A stretch of 64,000 bases of DNA from Thermosipho ferrireducens. GTDB lineage: Bacteria > Thermotogota > Thermotogae > Thermotogales > Fervidobacteriaceae. The translations under genes and the position numbers were made by a program. The stretch covers positions 496,001 to 560,000 of the forward strand of contig NZ_CP071446.1 of assembly GCF_017358165.1 (NCBI RefSeq). Direction: 5' to 3'. The notes beneath the pieces were generated by a model. That model did no database searches. It was not told where the DNA came from and saw only the letters and a program-made list of their open reading frames with translations. Below, piece after piece: positions 35,667-43,977 of this stretch. Each line of letters begins with the position of its first letter. Positions within the stretch are counted from its first letter, which is position 1.

Positions 35667-36056
35667 TTAAACACTAACCCCTCCTGTTTCCACCATTATA
35701 CATTTTCCTGCAATATATTCTATCTCATAATCTTTCAAAAATTTTTCAATTTCTTCAGAAAATGCCCCTGGTTGATACCATAATCTTTTAAATCCAGACT
35801 TAATCGCTAATTTTGTATTTTCAAGTCCTATATGAGGTGGCACAATAAAAACCAATAGATCAGTATCTTTTGGTAAATTCTCAATTGTCTTAATAACTTT
35901 TAATCCTTCTACTTCATCGTATTTTGGAGTAACAGGAATAACTTCAAATCCTTTCTTTAATAAATCTCTCAAAACAATATTTCCAAATTTTTCTCTGTTT
36001 ATTGTGGCACCAACAATTGCTATTTTTTTAATCTTTTTTAAATCCACATCCAGCAC
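35667..36056 (-). CDS. CoA-binding (YccU/Rossmann-fold) protein
   Basis: The 129-residue protein is a single CoA-binding domain of the succinyl-CoA synthetase alpha type: KKIAIVGATINREKFGNIVL, IPVTPKYDEVEGLKV, LLVFIVPPHIG and LWYQPGAFSEE. Stand-alone copies (YccU family) are widespread and bind CoA; their role is not settled. GGAGGTG lies before the ATG. It is the upstream neighbour of the CBS-ATPase gene on the same strand, 48 bp away, and may share a transcript. Confidence 0.88.
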   Translation of the reverse strand: MLDVDLKKIKKIAIVGATINREKFGNIVLRDLLKKGFEVIPVTPKYDEVEGLKVIKTIENLPKDTDLLVFIVPPHIGLENTKLAIKSGFKRLWYQPGAFSEEIEKFLKDYEIEYIAGKCIMVETGGVSV

Positions 36057-36149
36057 CTCCTTATTTCCATAAACACATAAATTATATCATTTTCTGGTAA
36101 TTATTTCTGTAACATTTGGTAAGGTCTACATCTTTTTTGTTTTTATTTT

Positions 36150-36580
36150 CTTTTACTAACTCTCGCCAATACTCGCTAACTCTTGCTAATTATAAGATTC
36201 CTCGCCTTCACGCTCCTCGGAATGACACTGGTGGGGGAATTCCTCGCTTTCTTGTTCTTCGGAATGACAACCCATTTCTCAGTCATTCTGATTTTCCTTT
36301 TTGTCATTCTGAAAAGCGTGAAGGCGAAGGATCTTATTCCTTATTGTTATTCCGAGCAAAACGAGGGGGATGTCATCCCGAGGAATGTAATGACGAGGGG
36401 GATGTCATCCTGAGGAACGTCAGCGACGAAGGATCTTGTTTTTTCTAACTCTCGCCAATCTCGCTAATCTTGCTAACCTCGCCAATCTCGTCAACCCTCA
36501 CCAAACACAAGATTCCTCACCCTTTGGGTTCGGAATGACACAGGGGGAGAATCTCTCGCTAACACTCGCTAACCTTGCCA
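36150..36580. repeat. Intergenic hairpin-repeat island 8
   Basis: About seven hairpin units (two reverse, four forward, one reverse) and one of the longest tandem-module runs (36447-36505), which in one frame reads as repeated Leu-Ala-Asn. It ends right at the promoter of the exopolysaccharide export gene. Confidence 0.85.
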
Positions 36581-36583
36581 ATT

Positions 36584-36623
36584 TATGGTATAATCTTGGA
36601 TGGTTAATTAAATGGTTAATTAA
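36584..36623 (+). promoter_or_regulatory. Promoter and 12-bp direct repeat before the SLBB gene
   Basis: TTATGGTATAAT is an extended -10 box (TATAAT at 36589-36594). Five bases later a 12-bp unit, ATGGTTAATTAA, is repeated exactly twice in tandem (36600-36611 and 36612-36623). Each copy ends in the palindrome TTAATTAA. The position over the transcription start suggests an operator. Confidence 0.55.
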
Positions 36624-36653
36624 AGAGAAATAGGACTTTAGGAGGTAGTTTAC

Positions 36654-39600
36654 ATGAGAAGATTTTTTCTTTTTATATTGATAATGTTATCTTTTTTTGT
36701 GTTTGCTTACAAACTGAGGGTTGGCGATGTTATTTCAATAGAGGTTTTTAATCAGCCGCAGCTTAGCAGGACTGTAAAAGTCTCGCTTGATGGTACCATC
36801 CCATATCCATTTGCGGGTAATATATATGTTGAAGGTAAAACTCCAGAAGAAGTTGCAAAACTCCTTGAACCATATGCACAAAAAATTGTGAGGGATGCTT
36901 TTATAAATGTGTGGGTAGAACAATACGCTCCAATGTATGTTTATATTCAAGGAGCTATTAACAAAGTTGCTGATATTTCTCAAACTCCTGGAATAACTCT
37001 TACAAAATTACTTGCTCAGCTTGGTGTAGGTCCATCTAATTCTGGTGATTCTGAATCTAATGTAGATCTCTTCGATGCTATTGATTTTGGAAATGTTGTT
37101 ATAAACCGTAATGGAAACATAACAAAATTAAATCTCTGGCCGTTTTTCTATCAGGGGGATTTTTCAAAAGACGTAGAGTTAAAAGAAAATGATATAATAT
37201 TTCTTCCGCCTATGACTGTTGATAAAAATATACAGGTTAACGGTGTTTATACATACACTGCAAATTACCAGGAAGGTTTGACGCTGAGCGTTCTTTTAAG
37301 TTATATTGGACCACTTGATAAAGAAATTGCCGAACTTGAAAATGCAAAATTGTTTATTAACAACAAAATGCTTTCTATAAATTTAGAAAAAGTTATAAGC
37401 GGCGAAGAGGATTACAATTTAAAGCCAGGGGCAAGGCTCTATATTCCTAAAAGGCGTGAAAAATATGCCTATATAATAGGTCTGGTTAACAACCCTGGGT
37501 ATAAAACTTTTTCATCAGATGAACCTATAACTCTTAAGTTATTACTGGCAAAAGCTGGTGGAATTCAAAAAAATATGGAAGAATGGGTAAAAGATATAAA
37601 AGTTACGCAAAACGGGCAGGAAAAGATATATTCAAACACCATTCTTTTTGAGGATAATACTGTTCCACTTAAACGTGGTGCAATTGTAGAAGTTGTATCT
37701 TATCAGAAGTTTAGAGTTTATGTGACAGGGGACATAGCAAAAGGGATTATTGAATTTTTACCAAAGGAGCCACGTACGTTTAAAACACTTATTTCGAAAA
37801 TTGGTGGTATATCAACGGAGCAAATGAAATGGATAAAAAGTATAAAAATAATAAGAGATTCAACTGATATAACTGTAGACCTTTCAAAATTTGATGAAGT
37901 AGATTATCAGCTATTGGATGGAGATACTGTTGAAATAAAAAAATATCCAGAATTTTATGTTTATATTCAGGGATTTTCAAATAGAAAAGGGAAAATAATA
38001 TTTGAGCCAGATGAGAAACATAGTTTAAAAATTTTGCTTTCAAAAGTGGGCCTTCCAGATGAGGAAATTGAAAATGAGGGAATAGCGCTTATAAATAACA
38101 ATGTAAGAATTCCTGTAAAAGAGGTACTTTACGGAAATAAGGATTATTTACTTTCAAAGGCGGACATTGTTCAAATACTTTACGAACCTTTCAGTGTTAC
38201 AGTAATTGGACCAGCAAAAAATGGAAAGATAAAAATAAGCTATAAGGATCCAAGAACTCTTGGATATCTTATAAAAAGTCTTGGTATTTCTAAACCGGAA
38301 TTAATTGAAAGTGTTTTACTTGTGAGAAAAGGAAGTACAAAGAAATATGGTATACAGGATCTGATTTCAGGAAAAGTGAATGAAACACTTATGAAAAATG
38401 ACACTGTGATTATAAAATCAGCGGTAACAAGAGCAGTTTATCTCACAGGTGACGTGGCAAAATACATAAGGTTTGAGTATGACGAGCCTATATCTCTCCA
38501 GCGAATACTTGCAAAATCCGGAATTAATGATTACAGGAAAATAGAAAAAATAACGCTTAACGGTAAAGTAATACCATATGACACAGATGTAGACATAGAA
38601 AACGGTAGCGTATTAAATATTTCGTTAAAGCGCCCAATAAATGTAACGGTTATGGGCTATGTTAAAAACACGGGTAATGTCAAATTTGATTATTACGAAA
38701 CGGCTGATCTTAAGAATTTGTTTGGAAAATTGGGAGGACTTATATTAGATAAAACAAGTTATTACACTTCTGAAAAAGTGTACGTATTTAGAAAAGATAA
38801 AACATATGAATTTGATGCTGAAAAAGTTTACAAAGGCGAAATTAATTTTGACCTTCAGGATAACGACTTTGTTTACGTTACTCAGCGTGAGCCAAATTAT
38901 GTTTACGTTTTTGGGGAAGGTATTCAGAATCGTGTAGTACGTTTTAATTATGGAGAAACATTTGATATGAAAACACTTATTGGGAAAATAGGAGGTATTC
39001 CAGAAGGAATTAGTAAAGAAATAATGATATTAAACGGTAGTACAGAAACGATTTATACATGGGATGAGAGGAAAAACATACAACTTGAAAGAGGAAGCGT
39101 AGTTGTATTTAATAAAGATTATAAGAATTATGTTTACGTTATAGACGCCTCTGGTAAACCACAATCAATATACCTTGATAGGAAAGAAACCACGTTATAT
39201 GATGTTCTTACAAGGATAAATGTTAACAAATCGTATAAAAAAGTTATGATTAGAAGTTCAGGAAATGTTCAGGAAATAGATGTGACAGACTTTTCAAAAA
39301 CTCTTGGGATAGTTGTAAAACCTGGCGATGTTATTACTGTATTGAACATTCCACAGAATTATGCGTACGTACTTGGTGAAGTAAACAGACCAGGGCTTGT
39401 TGAAATTAACGAAGGAACAACTGTTTTAGAAGCTATTCTCAAAGCTGGTGCATTTACAACGAAAGCCATACCTTCCAGTATATACCTTTACAGAGGAGGA
39501 CCTCAGGGTACACCTATAAAAATAAATCTTTCTGGTGCTCTTTCAGGTAAAGTTGTGAAGGACAATCCAATTGTTGAAACAGGTGATGTTATATTTGTAC

Positions 39601-39692
39601 CAAATGATCCATTTAAAACGGCGTTAGAGTGGGTTCCAACGATAACTGCTTTAATAAATCTCTACAACAATATTAGTGGATTGTTCAAGTAA
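36654..39692 (+). CDS. Giant SLBB-repeat polysaccharide export protein
   Basis: A 1012-residue exported protein. A signal peptide (residues 1-18, ending FVFA) leads to the Wza-type polysaccharide export domain (YKLRVGDVISIEVFNQPQLS to INVWVEQ). About eleven SLBB-like repeats follow at roughly 80-residue spacing. Each opens with a strand such as YVYIQGAINKVA, YAYIIGLVNNPGY, VYVTGDIAKGI, VTVIGPAKNGKI, VYLTGDVAKYI, VTVMGYVKNTGNV or YAYVLGEVNRPGL. Wza has three such domains, so this is far larger. It may form a long channel or rod across the wide periplasm under an outer sheath. No clear C-terminal barrel helix is seen beyond the last 30 residues (TALEWVPTITALINLYNNI). manC follows 18 bp later. 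Confidence 0.88.
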   Translation: MRRFFLFILIMLSFFVFAYKLRVGDVISIEVFNQPQLSRTVKVSLDGTIPYPFAGNIYVEGKTPEEVAKLLEPYAQKIVRDAFINVWVEQYAPMYVYIQGAINKVADISQTPGITLTKLLAQLGVGPSNSGDSESNVDLFDAIDFGNVVINRNGNITKLNLWPFFYQGDFSKDVELKENDIIFLPPMTVDKNIQVNGVYTYTANYQEGLTLSVLLSYIGPLDKEIAELENAKLFINNKMLSINLEKVISGEEDYNLKPGARLYIPKRREKYAYIIGLVNNPGYKTFSSDEPITLKLLLAKAGGIQKNMEEWVKDIKVTQNGQEKIYSNTILFEDNTVPLKRGAIVEVVSYQKFRVYVTGDIAKGIIEFLPKEPRTFKTLISKIGGISTEQMKWIKSIKIIRDSTDITVDLSKFDEVDYQLLDGDTVEIKKYPEFYVYIQGFSNRKGKIIFEPDEKHSLKILLSKVGLPDEEIENEGIALINNNVRIPVKEVLYGNKDYLLSKADIVQILYEPFSVTVIGPAKNGKIKISYKDPRTLGYLIKSLGISKPELIESVLLVRKGSTKKYGIQDLISGKVNETLMKNDTVIIKSAVTRAVYLTGDVAKYIRFEYDEPISLQRILAKSGINDYRKIEKITLNGKVIPYDTDVDIENGSVLNISLKRPINVTVMGYVKNTGNVKFDYYETADLKNLFGKLGGLILDKTSYYTSEKVYVFRKDKTYEFDAEKVYKGEINFDLQDNDFVYVTQREPNYVYVFGEGIQNRVVRFNYGETFDMKTLIGKIGGIPEGISKEIMILNGSTETIYTWDERKNIQLERGSVVVFNKDYKNYVYVIDASGKPQSIYLDRKETTLYDVLTRINVNKSYKKVMIRSSGNVQEIDVTDFSKTLGIVVKPGDVITVLNIPQNYAYVLGEVNRPGLVEINEGTTVLEAILKAGAFTTKAIPSSIYLYRGGPQGTPIKINLSGALSGKVVKDNPIVETGDVIFVPNDPFKTALEWVPTITALINLYNNISGLFK

Positions 39693-39710
39693 TAATTCAG
39701 GAGGAATGAT

Positions 39711-40706
39711 ATGAAAGCTATAATTCTTGCTGGTGGGGTTGGTGAAAGATTCTGGCCACTTTCAACAGATTCACTTCCCAAGCAATTTTTAAAGTTGTTT
39801 GGGAAAAAGAGTTTGATTCGAGAGACATTTGAAAGGCTTGCTTACAGATTAAAACCGAAGGATATTTATGTTGTAACAAATGCCAGATATATTAACAAAA
39901 CAAAAGAAGAGTTACCGGAAATACCGTCAGGAAATATCCTGGGAGAACCTGAGAAGAAAAATACAGCACCTGCATGCGTGCTTGGTACTTTGTGTGTAGA
40001 AGATGATAATGAAATAATATTTATTGTTCCAGCTGATCATTACATTCCAGATGTTGAAACGTTCTGGGAAAAGGTTGATAGAGCATCTGTTTTTCTGGAA
40101 AAAAATGAGGGAATAGTTACATTTGGAATATTTCCCACAAGACCGGAAACAGGTTATGGATACATTGAAGTAGAAAGTAAATATGTGAAAAATGAAAAAT
40201 CTAACGTGGTACCAGTTAGAAAATTCAAAGAAAAACCTGACTTTGAAACAGCGAAAAAATACCTTGAAAAAGGAAATTATTTCTGGAATAGTGGAATGTT
40301 TATGTGGAAAAAGAAATATTTTATTGATCAGATGAAAAAACATTCACCAGAAGTTATTGAACCTTTTGAAGGTAATAAAAATATTGAGGAAATATATAAG
40401 AGGGTGCCTTCTATCAGTATCGATTATGCTTTGATGGAAAAAGCTGACAGAATATACACTATTCCTTCAAATTTTGTCTGGTCAGACGTTGGAAACTGGT
40501 TATCTTTGAAGGAGTTAAAAGTTAAAAGTAGTGATTCTGTAGTGGCGTTGGATTGTGAAAATGTATTTGTAAAATCAACAAAGCCTGTTGTTGTCATAGG
40601 AATGAAAAATATTGTTGTTGTGGAATCTGAGCATGGAATATTGGTATCTACAGATGAAGGTGTACAGAAAATAAGGGAAGCGGTGAAAAAGATGAAGGAA
40701 ATTTAA
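39711..40706 (+). CDS. manC: Mannose-1-phosphate guanylyltransferase
   Basis: The enzyme makes GDP-mannose from GTP and mannose-1-phosphate, a donor for polysaccharides. The 331-residue protein starts MKAIILAGGVGERFWPLS and continues with LPKQFLKLFG, FIVPADHYIPD, TGYGYIEVE, FKEKPDFETAKKYLEKGNYF, WNSGMFMWK and FVWSDVGNW. These are the nucleotidyltransferase motifs of ManC/AlgA. The C-terminal cupin isomerase domain of bifunctional enzymes is missing. GGAGG lies before the ATG. It probably shares the SLBB transcript and supports exopolysaccharide synthesis. Confidence 0.95.
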   Translation: MKAIILAGGVGERFWPLSTDSLPKQFLKLFGKKSLIRETFERLAYRLKPKDIYVVTNARYINKTKEELPEIPSGNILGEPEKKNTAPACVLGTLCVEDDNEIIFIVPADHYIPDVETFWEKVDRASVFLEKNEGIVTFGIFPTRPETGYGYIEVESKYVKNEKSNVVPVRKFKEKPDFETAKKYLEKGNYFWNSGMFMWKKKYFIDQMKKHSPEVIEPFEGNKNIEEIYKRVPSISIDYALMEKADRIYTIPSNFVWSDVGNWLSLKELKVKSSDSVVALDCENVFVKSTKPVVVIGMKNIVVVESEHGILVSTDEGVQKIREAVKKMKEI

Positions 40707-40727
40707 AATGAAGTTGATTATAGTCTT

Positions 40728-41348
40728 TTATAATTTTAATATGCTTTTACCCTTTTCTATAATATCATTATATTTTCTAAAAAGTGAAAAATCAATAGAA
40801 GATCTTTTTTCCCCATGAAAGTCTGTGGCTATAAAATCAACTAAATCTCTTTTTAAAAAATAATTGCTTCCGTTAAGTGCTTCTAAATTAACCTGGAAAT
40901 AAACATTCATATGCTTTAATCTGTCCACTAATAAACCATTTCCTTCAAGCCATTTATATCTTTCCACGTGAGCGAGTATTATTTCATAACCTTCCAGTTG
41001 AAGATCAAAAAGTTTATCAAGTAAGTAGACAGGGTAAATATCAGTAGGTAGTTCAACGAGTAAAAAATAATCCTTTATTGGTATAAATTCTTTTACATCT
41101 GGAGTCAAATATATCTCGCTTCCCAAAAAACTTTTAATTCCAAATTCTTCACAATGGATTTTTATCTTTTCATAATTCTCTTTAATCTTTGCTACGTTGG
41201 TTTTTACTGACGGATGATTAAGATGCGGGGTAAAGAAAACAGTAGTTATACCATTTTTCTTAAAAGTCTCTAAAAACTTTATACTTTCATCGAAATTTTT
41301 AACCCCGTCATCTACCCCCGGTAAGAGATGATTATGAATATCGAACAA
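40728..41348 (-). CDS. CpsB/YwqE-type PHP protein-tyrosine phosphatase
   Basis: The 206-residue protein begins FDIHNHLLPGVDDGVKNFDE and continues with VFFTPHLNHPSV, LGSEIYLTPDV, EIILAHVERYKWL and IATDFHG. This is the metal site and length of CpsB/YwqE phosphatases. These enzymes remove phosphate from the tyrosine cluster of bacterial tyrosine kinases and so control capsule assembly. It is encoded 37 bp downstream of the Wzc-type kinase on the same strand, so kinase and phosphatase form a pair. The gene converges on manC. Confidence 0.92.
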   Translation of the reverse strand: MFDIHNHLLPGVDDGVKNFDESIKFLETFKKNGITTVFFTPHLNHPSVKTNVAKIKENYEKIKIHCEEFGIKSFLGSEIYLTPDVKEFIPIKDYFLLVELPTDIYPVYLLDKLFDLQLEGYEIILAHVERYKWLEGNGLLVDRLKHMNVYFQVNLEALNGSNYFLKRDLVDFIATDFHGEKRSSIDFSLFRKYNDIIEKGKSILKL

Positions 41349-41385
41349 ATATATCCCTCCTTTCTGATTTTATTTTACACTATTG

Positions 41386-43554
41386 TTATTGTTCTTTTTT
41401 CCTTCTTTTTCTTTTTTTCTCTCCGTCATGATAATAATAGTAATAATAATAGTTTCCTGAATTCTTTTCATTTATGTCGTTAATGATAATTCCCAATAGC
41501 TTACTCCCTGAAGTTAAGATATTTTCAAGAGCAATCTTTAAAGAATGTTTAAGAGTTTTACCAGCTCTAACGACCAGGACAAGTCCATCAGTATGTCTTG
41601 TTACTATCAAAGCGTCTGCTGCTGCAAGTATTGGTGGTAGATCAACTATTATTTTATCATATTCATCTTTTAATATATTCATCATTTCTACAAATTTATT
41701 AGAAGTAAGCAGTGCAGTTGGGTTTGGAGGTAATGGACCAACCGGTATAACATCAAGATTTTCAATGTATTTTTGTTTAATTCTTTCAAGTGGAATATCT
41801 TTTAAAATATAGTTGACAACTCCTATGTTAAATCTTTCAAGACCTAACGCCTTTTCCATACGTGGTCTTCTCATATCCATGTCCATTAATAATGTTTTAA
41901 AGCCATTCTGAGCGTACGATATAGCAAGGTTTACAGCGTTTAATGTTTTTCCTTCTCCAGGACCAGAACTTGTGATCGATATTACATTTGGTGGAGGGGT
42001 TTCTGAGAATGATATATTTGTGGAAGTTAATTTTATAGATTCTGCAGCAGGTGAGATAGGAGAATTTAAAACAACTAATTCAGGAGTTTTAAGGTCACTT
42101 TTTATTTCAAATGTTGGAATCCTTCCAAGGATAGTTTGATTTCTTGAAATTCTTTTAATTTCATCTTCATCTCTAACACTTTTATCAAGATACTCTACAA
42201 TAAAAGCCATGAGAATTCCGAGAAAAATTCCAAGAACACCGCCTATAGCAGCGGTAAGTTTTTTGTTTGGTTTAATAGGTTCTTTGGGAACTATTGCTTT
42301 ATCTATAAGTTTTGCAGTTCCTATAACCCCGGCTTCTGCTATACGGGTCTCTTCAAGTTTTTCCAGCAGTAGTGTATAAAGATTTTCTTTAACCTTTAAA
42401 TCTCTTGATAATTCTAACAACTTTTGCTCTAAAAGAGGGAGCCTTGATAATTTTTCCTGGTAACTATCCCTGAGTTTTTTTAAAGAGAGTATAGTAGCAT
42501 TTAAAACTTCCTGTTGAGATTGTGTAGTTATGAGTTGCATGTATAAATCCTGGTATGTTGGATTCAGAGTTTTTATCTGGGAAGATACAACTTGAGCTAC
42601 CTGTTCTTTTAACAATTTTTCAGTTTCAGCTATTTTTTCTTTTATTTCAAGCACTTTTGGATCAGTTTCCGAATAACTGTGAAGAAGTCCCGATAACTCA
42701 ACTTTGTACTCAACCAATTTTGATTTTAATTGTTCTACTATAGGATTTGATGAAATAGTTTCTGAAGAAATGATTTTCATATCCACCTTTTTTAACAGCT
42801 CGTTAAGTGCGTTTATCTTTGCGCTATTTTCCTGAATTTGAAGATTATAAGAATTTATCTGCCCATCATATTCAAGTAAAAATTGGAGAATATATTTTGC
42901 TTCCTCATCAAGAAGAAAAACTCTGTTATCCTCTTTAAATTTTCTTATTCGTTCTTCTGCATCTTTTAGTTCTTTTTCTACCTTAGGAATTTGTTCTTCA
43001 ATGAATTTTCGTCTAATAGTAAACTCATTTTTCGATAACGTTCTTAAAAGCTCATTGTAAGCTTCTGCAAGTTTATTAGCTATATTCTTTGCCAGTACTG
43101 GATCATCACTCTGGACAGAGATTCTTACAATATTTGTGTCTTTTACAGGAGAAACATCTATCATTTCGTCAAGTATTTTTATTATCGAATGGACATCTAA
43201 GTTTTCAACATCTTTTGGATCCTTTAGGGTATTTTTAAAATATTCCAATAAATTTAAATCTTTTACTATTTTTTCCAGGTTTGTTCGACTTTTTATAAGC
43301 TCAATTTCCGTTGAAATTTCAGAACTTCCACCATAAGGTAATTGAGCTGAAAATAATCCACCTATAGAACTTCCTTGAGAAGACTCAATTTTTAATGTAA
43401 CTTCCGCTTCATAAATAGGAGTGGCCAAAAATAAGTATAATATAGTAAGACTAACAGTAGCTGCAAATGTTAGAAACATCCACCAGAAACGCTTTCTAAA
43501 TATATGAAATATATCTTCCAGAGTAAGTTCATTTTCATAAATTTCTGGTTCCAC
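41386..43554 (-). CDS. Wzc-type polysaccharide copolymerase / tyrosine autokinase
   Basis: A 722-residue inner-membrane protein. A Wzz chain-length domain lies between two membrane helices (FWWMFLTFAATVSLTILYLFL near the N-terminus; AAIGGVLGIFLGILMAFIV near residue 435). A long coiled coil fills the outer part. A cytoplasmic BY-kinase follows with Walker A ITSSGPGEGKTLN, Walker A' LLMDMDMRRPRM and Walker B KIIVDLPPILA. The C-terminus carries seven Tyr in a row, then a strongly basic end. Such Tyr clusters are the autophosphorylation sites. It controls polymer length and export with the SLBB protein and the CpsB-type phosphatase. The start is GTG after a G-rich site. Confidence 0.94.
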   Translation of the reverse strand: MEPEIYENELTLEDIFHIFRKRFWWMFLTFAATVSLTILYLFLATPIYEAEVTLKIESSQGSSIGGLFSAQLPYGGSSEISTEIELIKSRTNLEKIVKDLNLLEYFKNTLKDPKDVENLDVHSIIKILDEMIDVSPVKDTNIVRISVQSDDPVLAKNIANKLAEAYNELLRTLSKNEFTIRRKFIEEQIPKVEKELKDAEERIRKFKEDNRVFLLDEEAKYILQFLLEYDGQINSYNLQIQENSAKINALNELLKKVDMKIISSETISSNPIVEQLKSKLVEYKVELSGLLHSYSETDPKVLEIKEKIAETEKLLKEQVAQVVSSQIKTLNPTYQDLYMQLITTQSQQEVLNATILSLKKLRDSYQEKLSRLPLLEQKLLELSRDLKVKENLYTLLLEKLEETRIAEAGVIGTAKLIDKAIVPKEPIKPNKKLTAAIGGVLGIFLGILMAFIVEYLDKSVRDEDEIKRISRNQTILGRIPTFEIKSDLKTPELVVLNSPISPAAESIKLTSTNISFSETPPPNVISITSSGPGEGKTLNAVNLAISYAQNGFKTLLMDMDMRRPRMEKALGLERFNIGVVNYILKDIPLERIKQKYIENLDVIPVGPLPPNPTALLTSNKFVEMMNILKDEYDKIIVDLPPILAAADALIVTRHTDGLVLVVRAGKTLKHSLKIALENILTSGSKLLGIIINDINEKNSGNYYYYYYYHDGEKKRKRRKKEQ

Positions 43555-43598
43555 TTTTATACCCCCATCTCGTTTTTTAAGTTAAGAAAATCATAGTA

Positions 43599-43607
43599 AT
43601 TTTACCA
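43599..43607 (-). promoter_or_regulatory. Extended -10 box before the tyrosine kinase gene
   Basis: On the minus strand TGGTAAAAT (TAAAAT at 43604-43599) lies about 50 bp before the GTG start. It follows the same TGn pattern as other promoters in the window. Confidence 0.45.
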
Positions 43608-43654
43608 GAAAAAAGGCTTGTAATCAAGCTTTGTGAAACAGCGTTTTTTCTTTT

Positions 43655-43972
43655 CATCAATCTTACCAAGCCTCGCCAACCTCGCCAGTTATAAGATTCC
43701 TCGTCGCATGCGCTCCTCGGAATGACAATCCTTTCTCCTGTCATTCCGAGCGGAGCGAGGAATCTTATTTTTTTACTAATCCTCGCCAACCTCGCTAATT
43801 ATAAGATTCCTCACCCTTCGGGTTCGGAATGACAAAGAAAGAAAAGGTCATCCCGAGGAATGTAATGACGAGGGATCTTATTTTTTACCAACCTCGTCAA
43901 TCTTGCCAACCTCGCCAGTTACAAGATTCCTCGTCGCATGCGCTCCTCGGAATGACATGGGGAAGAGCCAAC
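43655..43972. repeat. Intergenic hairpin-repeat island 9
   Basis: Five hairpin units alternate strictly reverse-forward-reverse-forward-reverse (near 43690, 43740, 43803, 43849 and 43922), with tandem modules between each forward and the next reverse unit. It is the clearest example of the mosaic order. Confidence 0.85.
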
Positions 43973-43977
43973 TCTCG

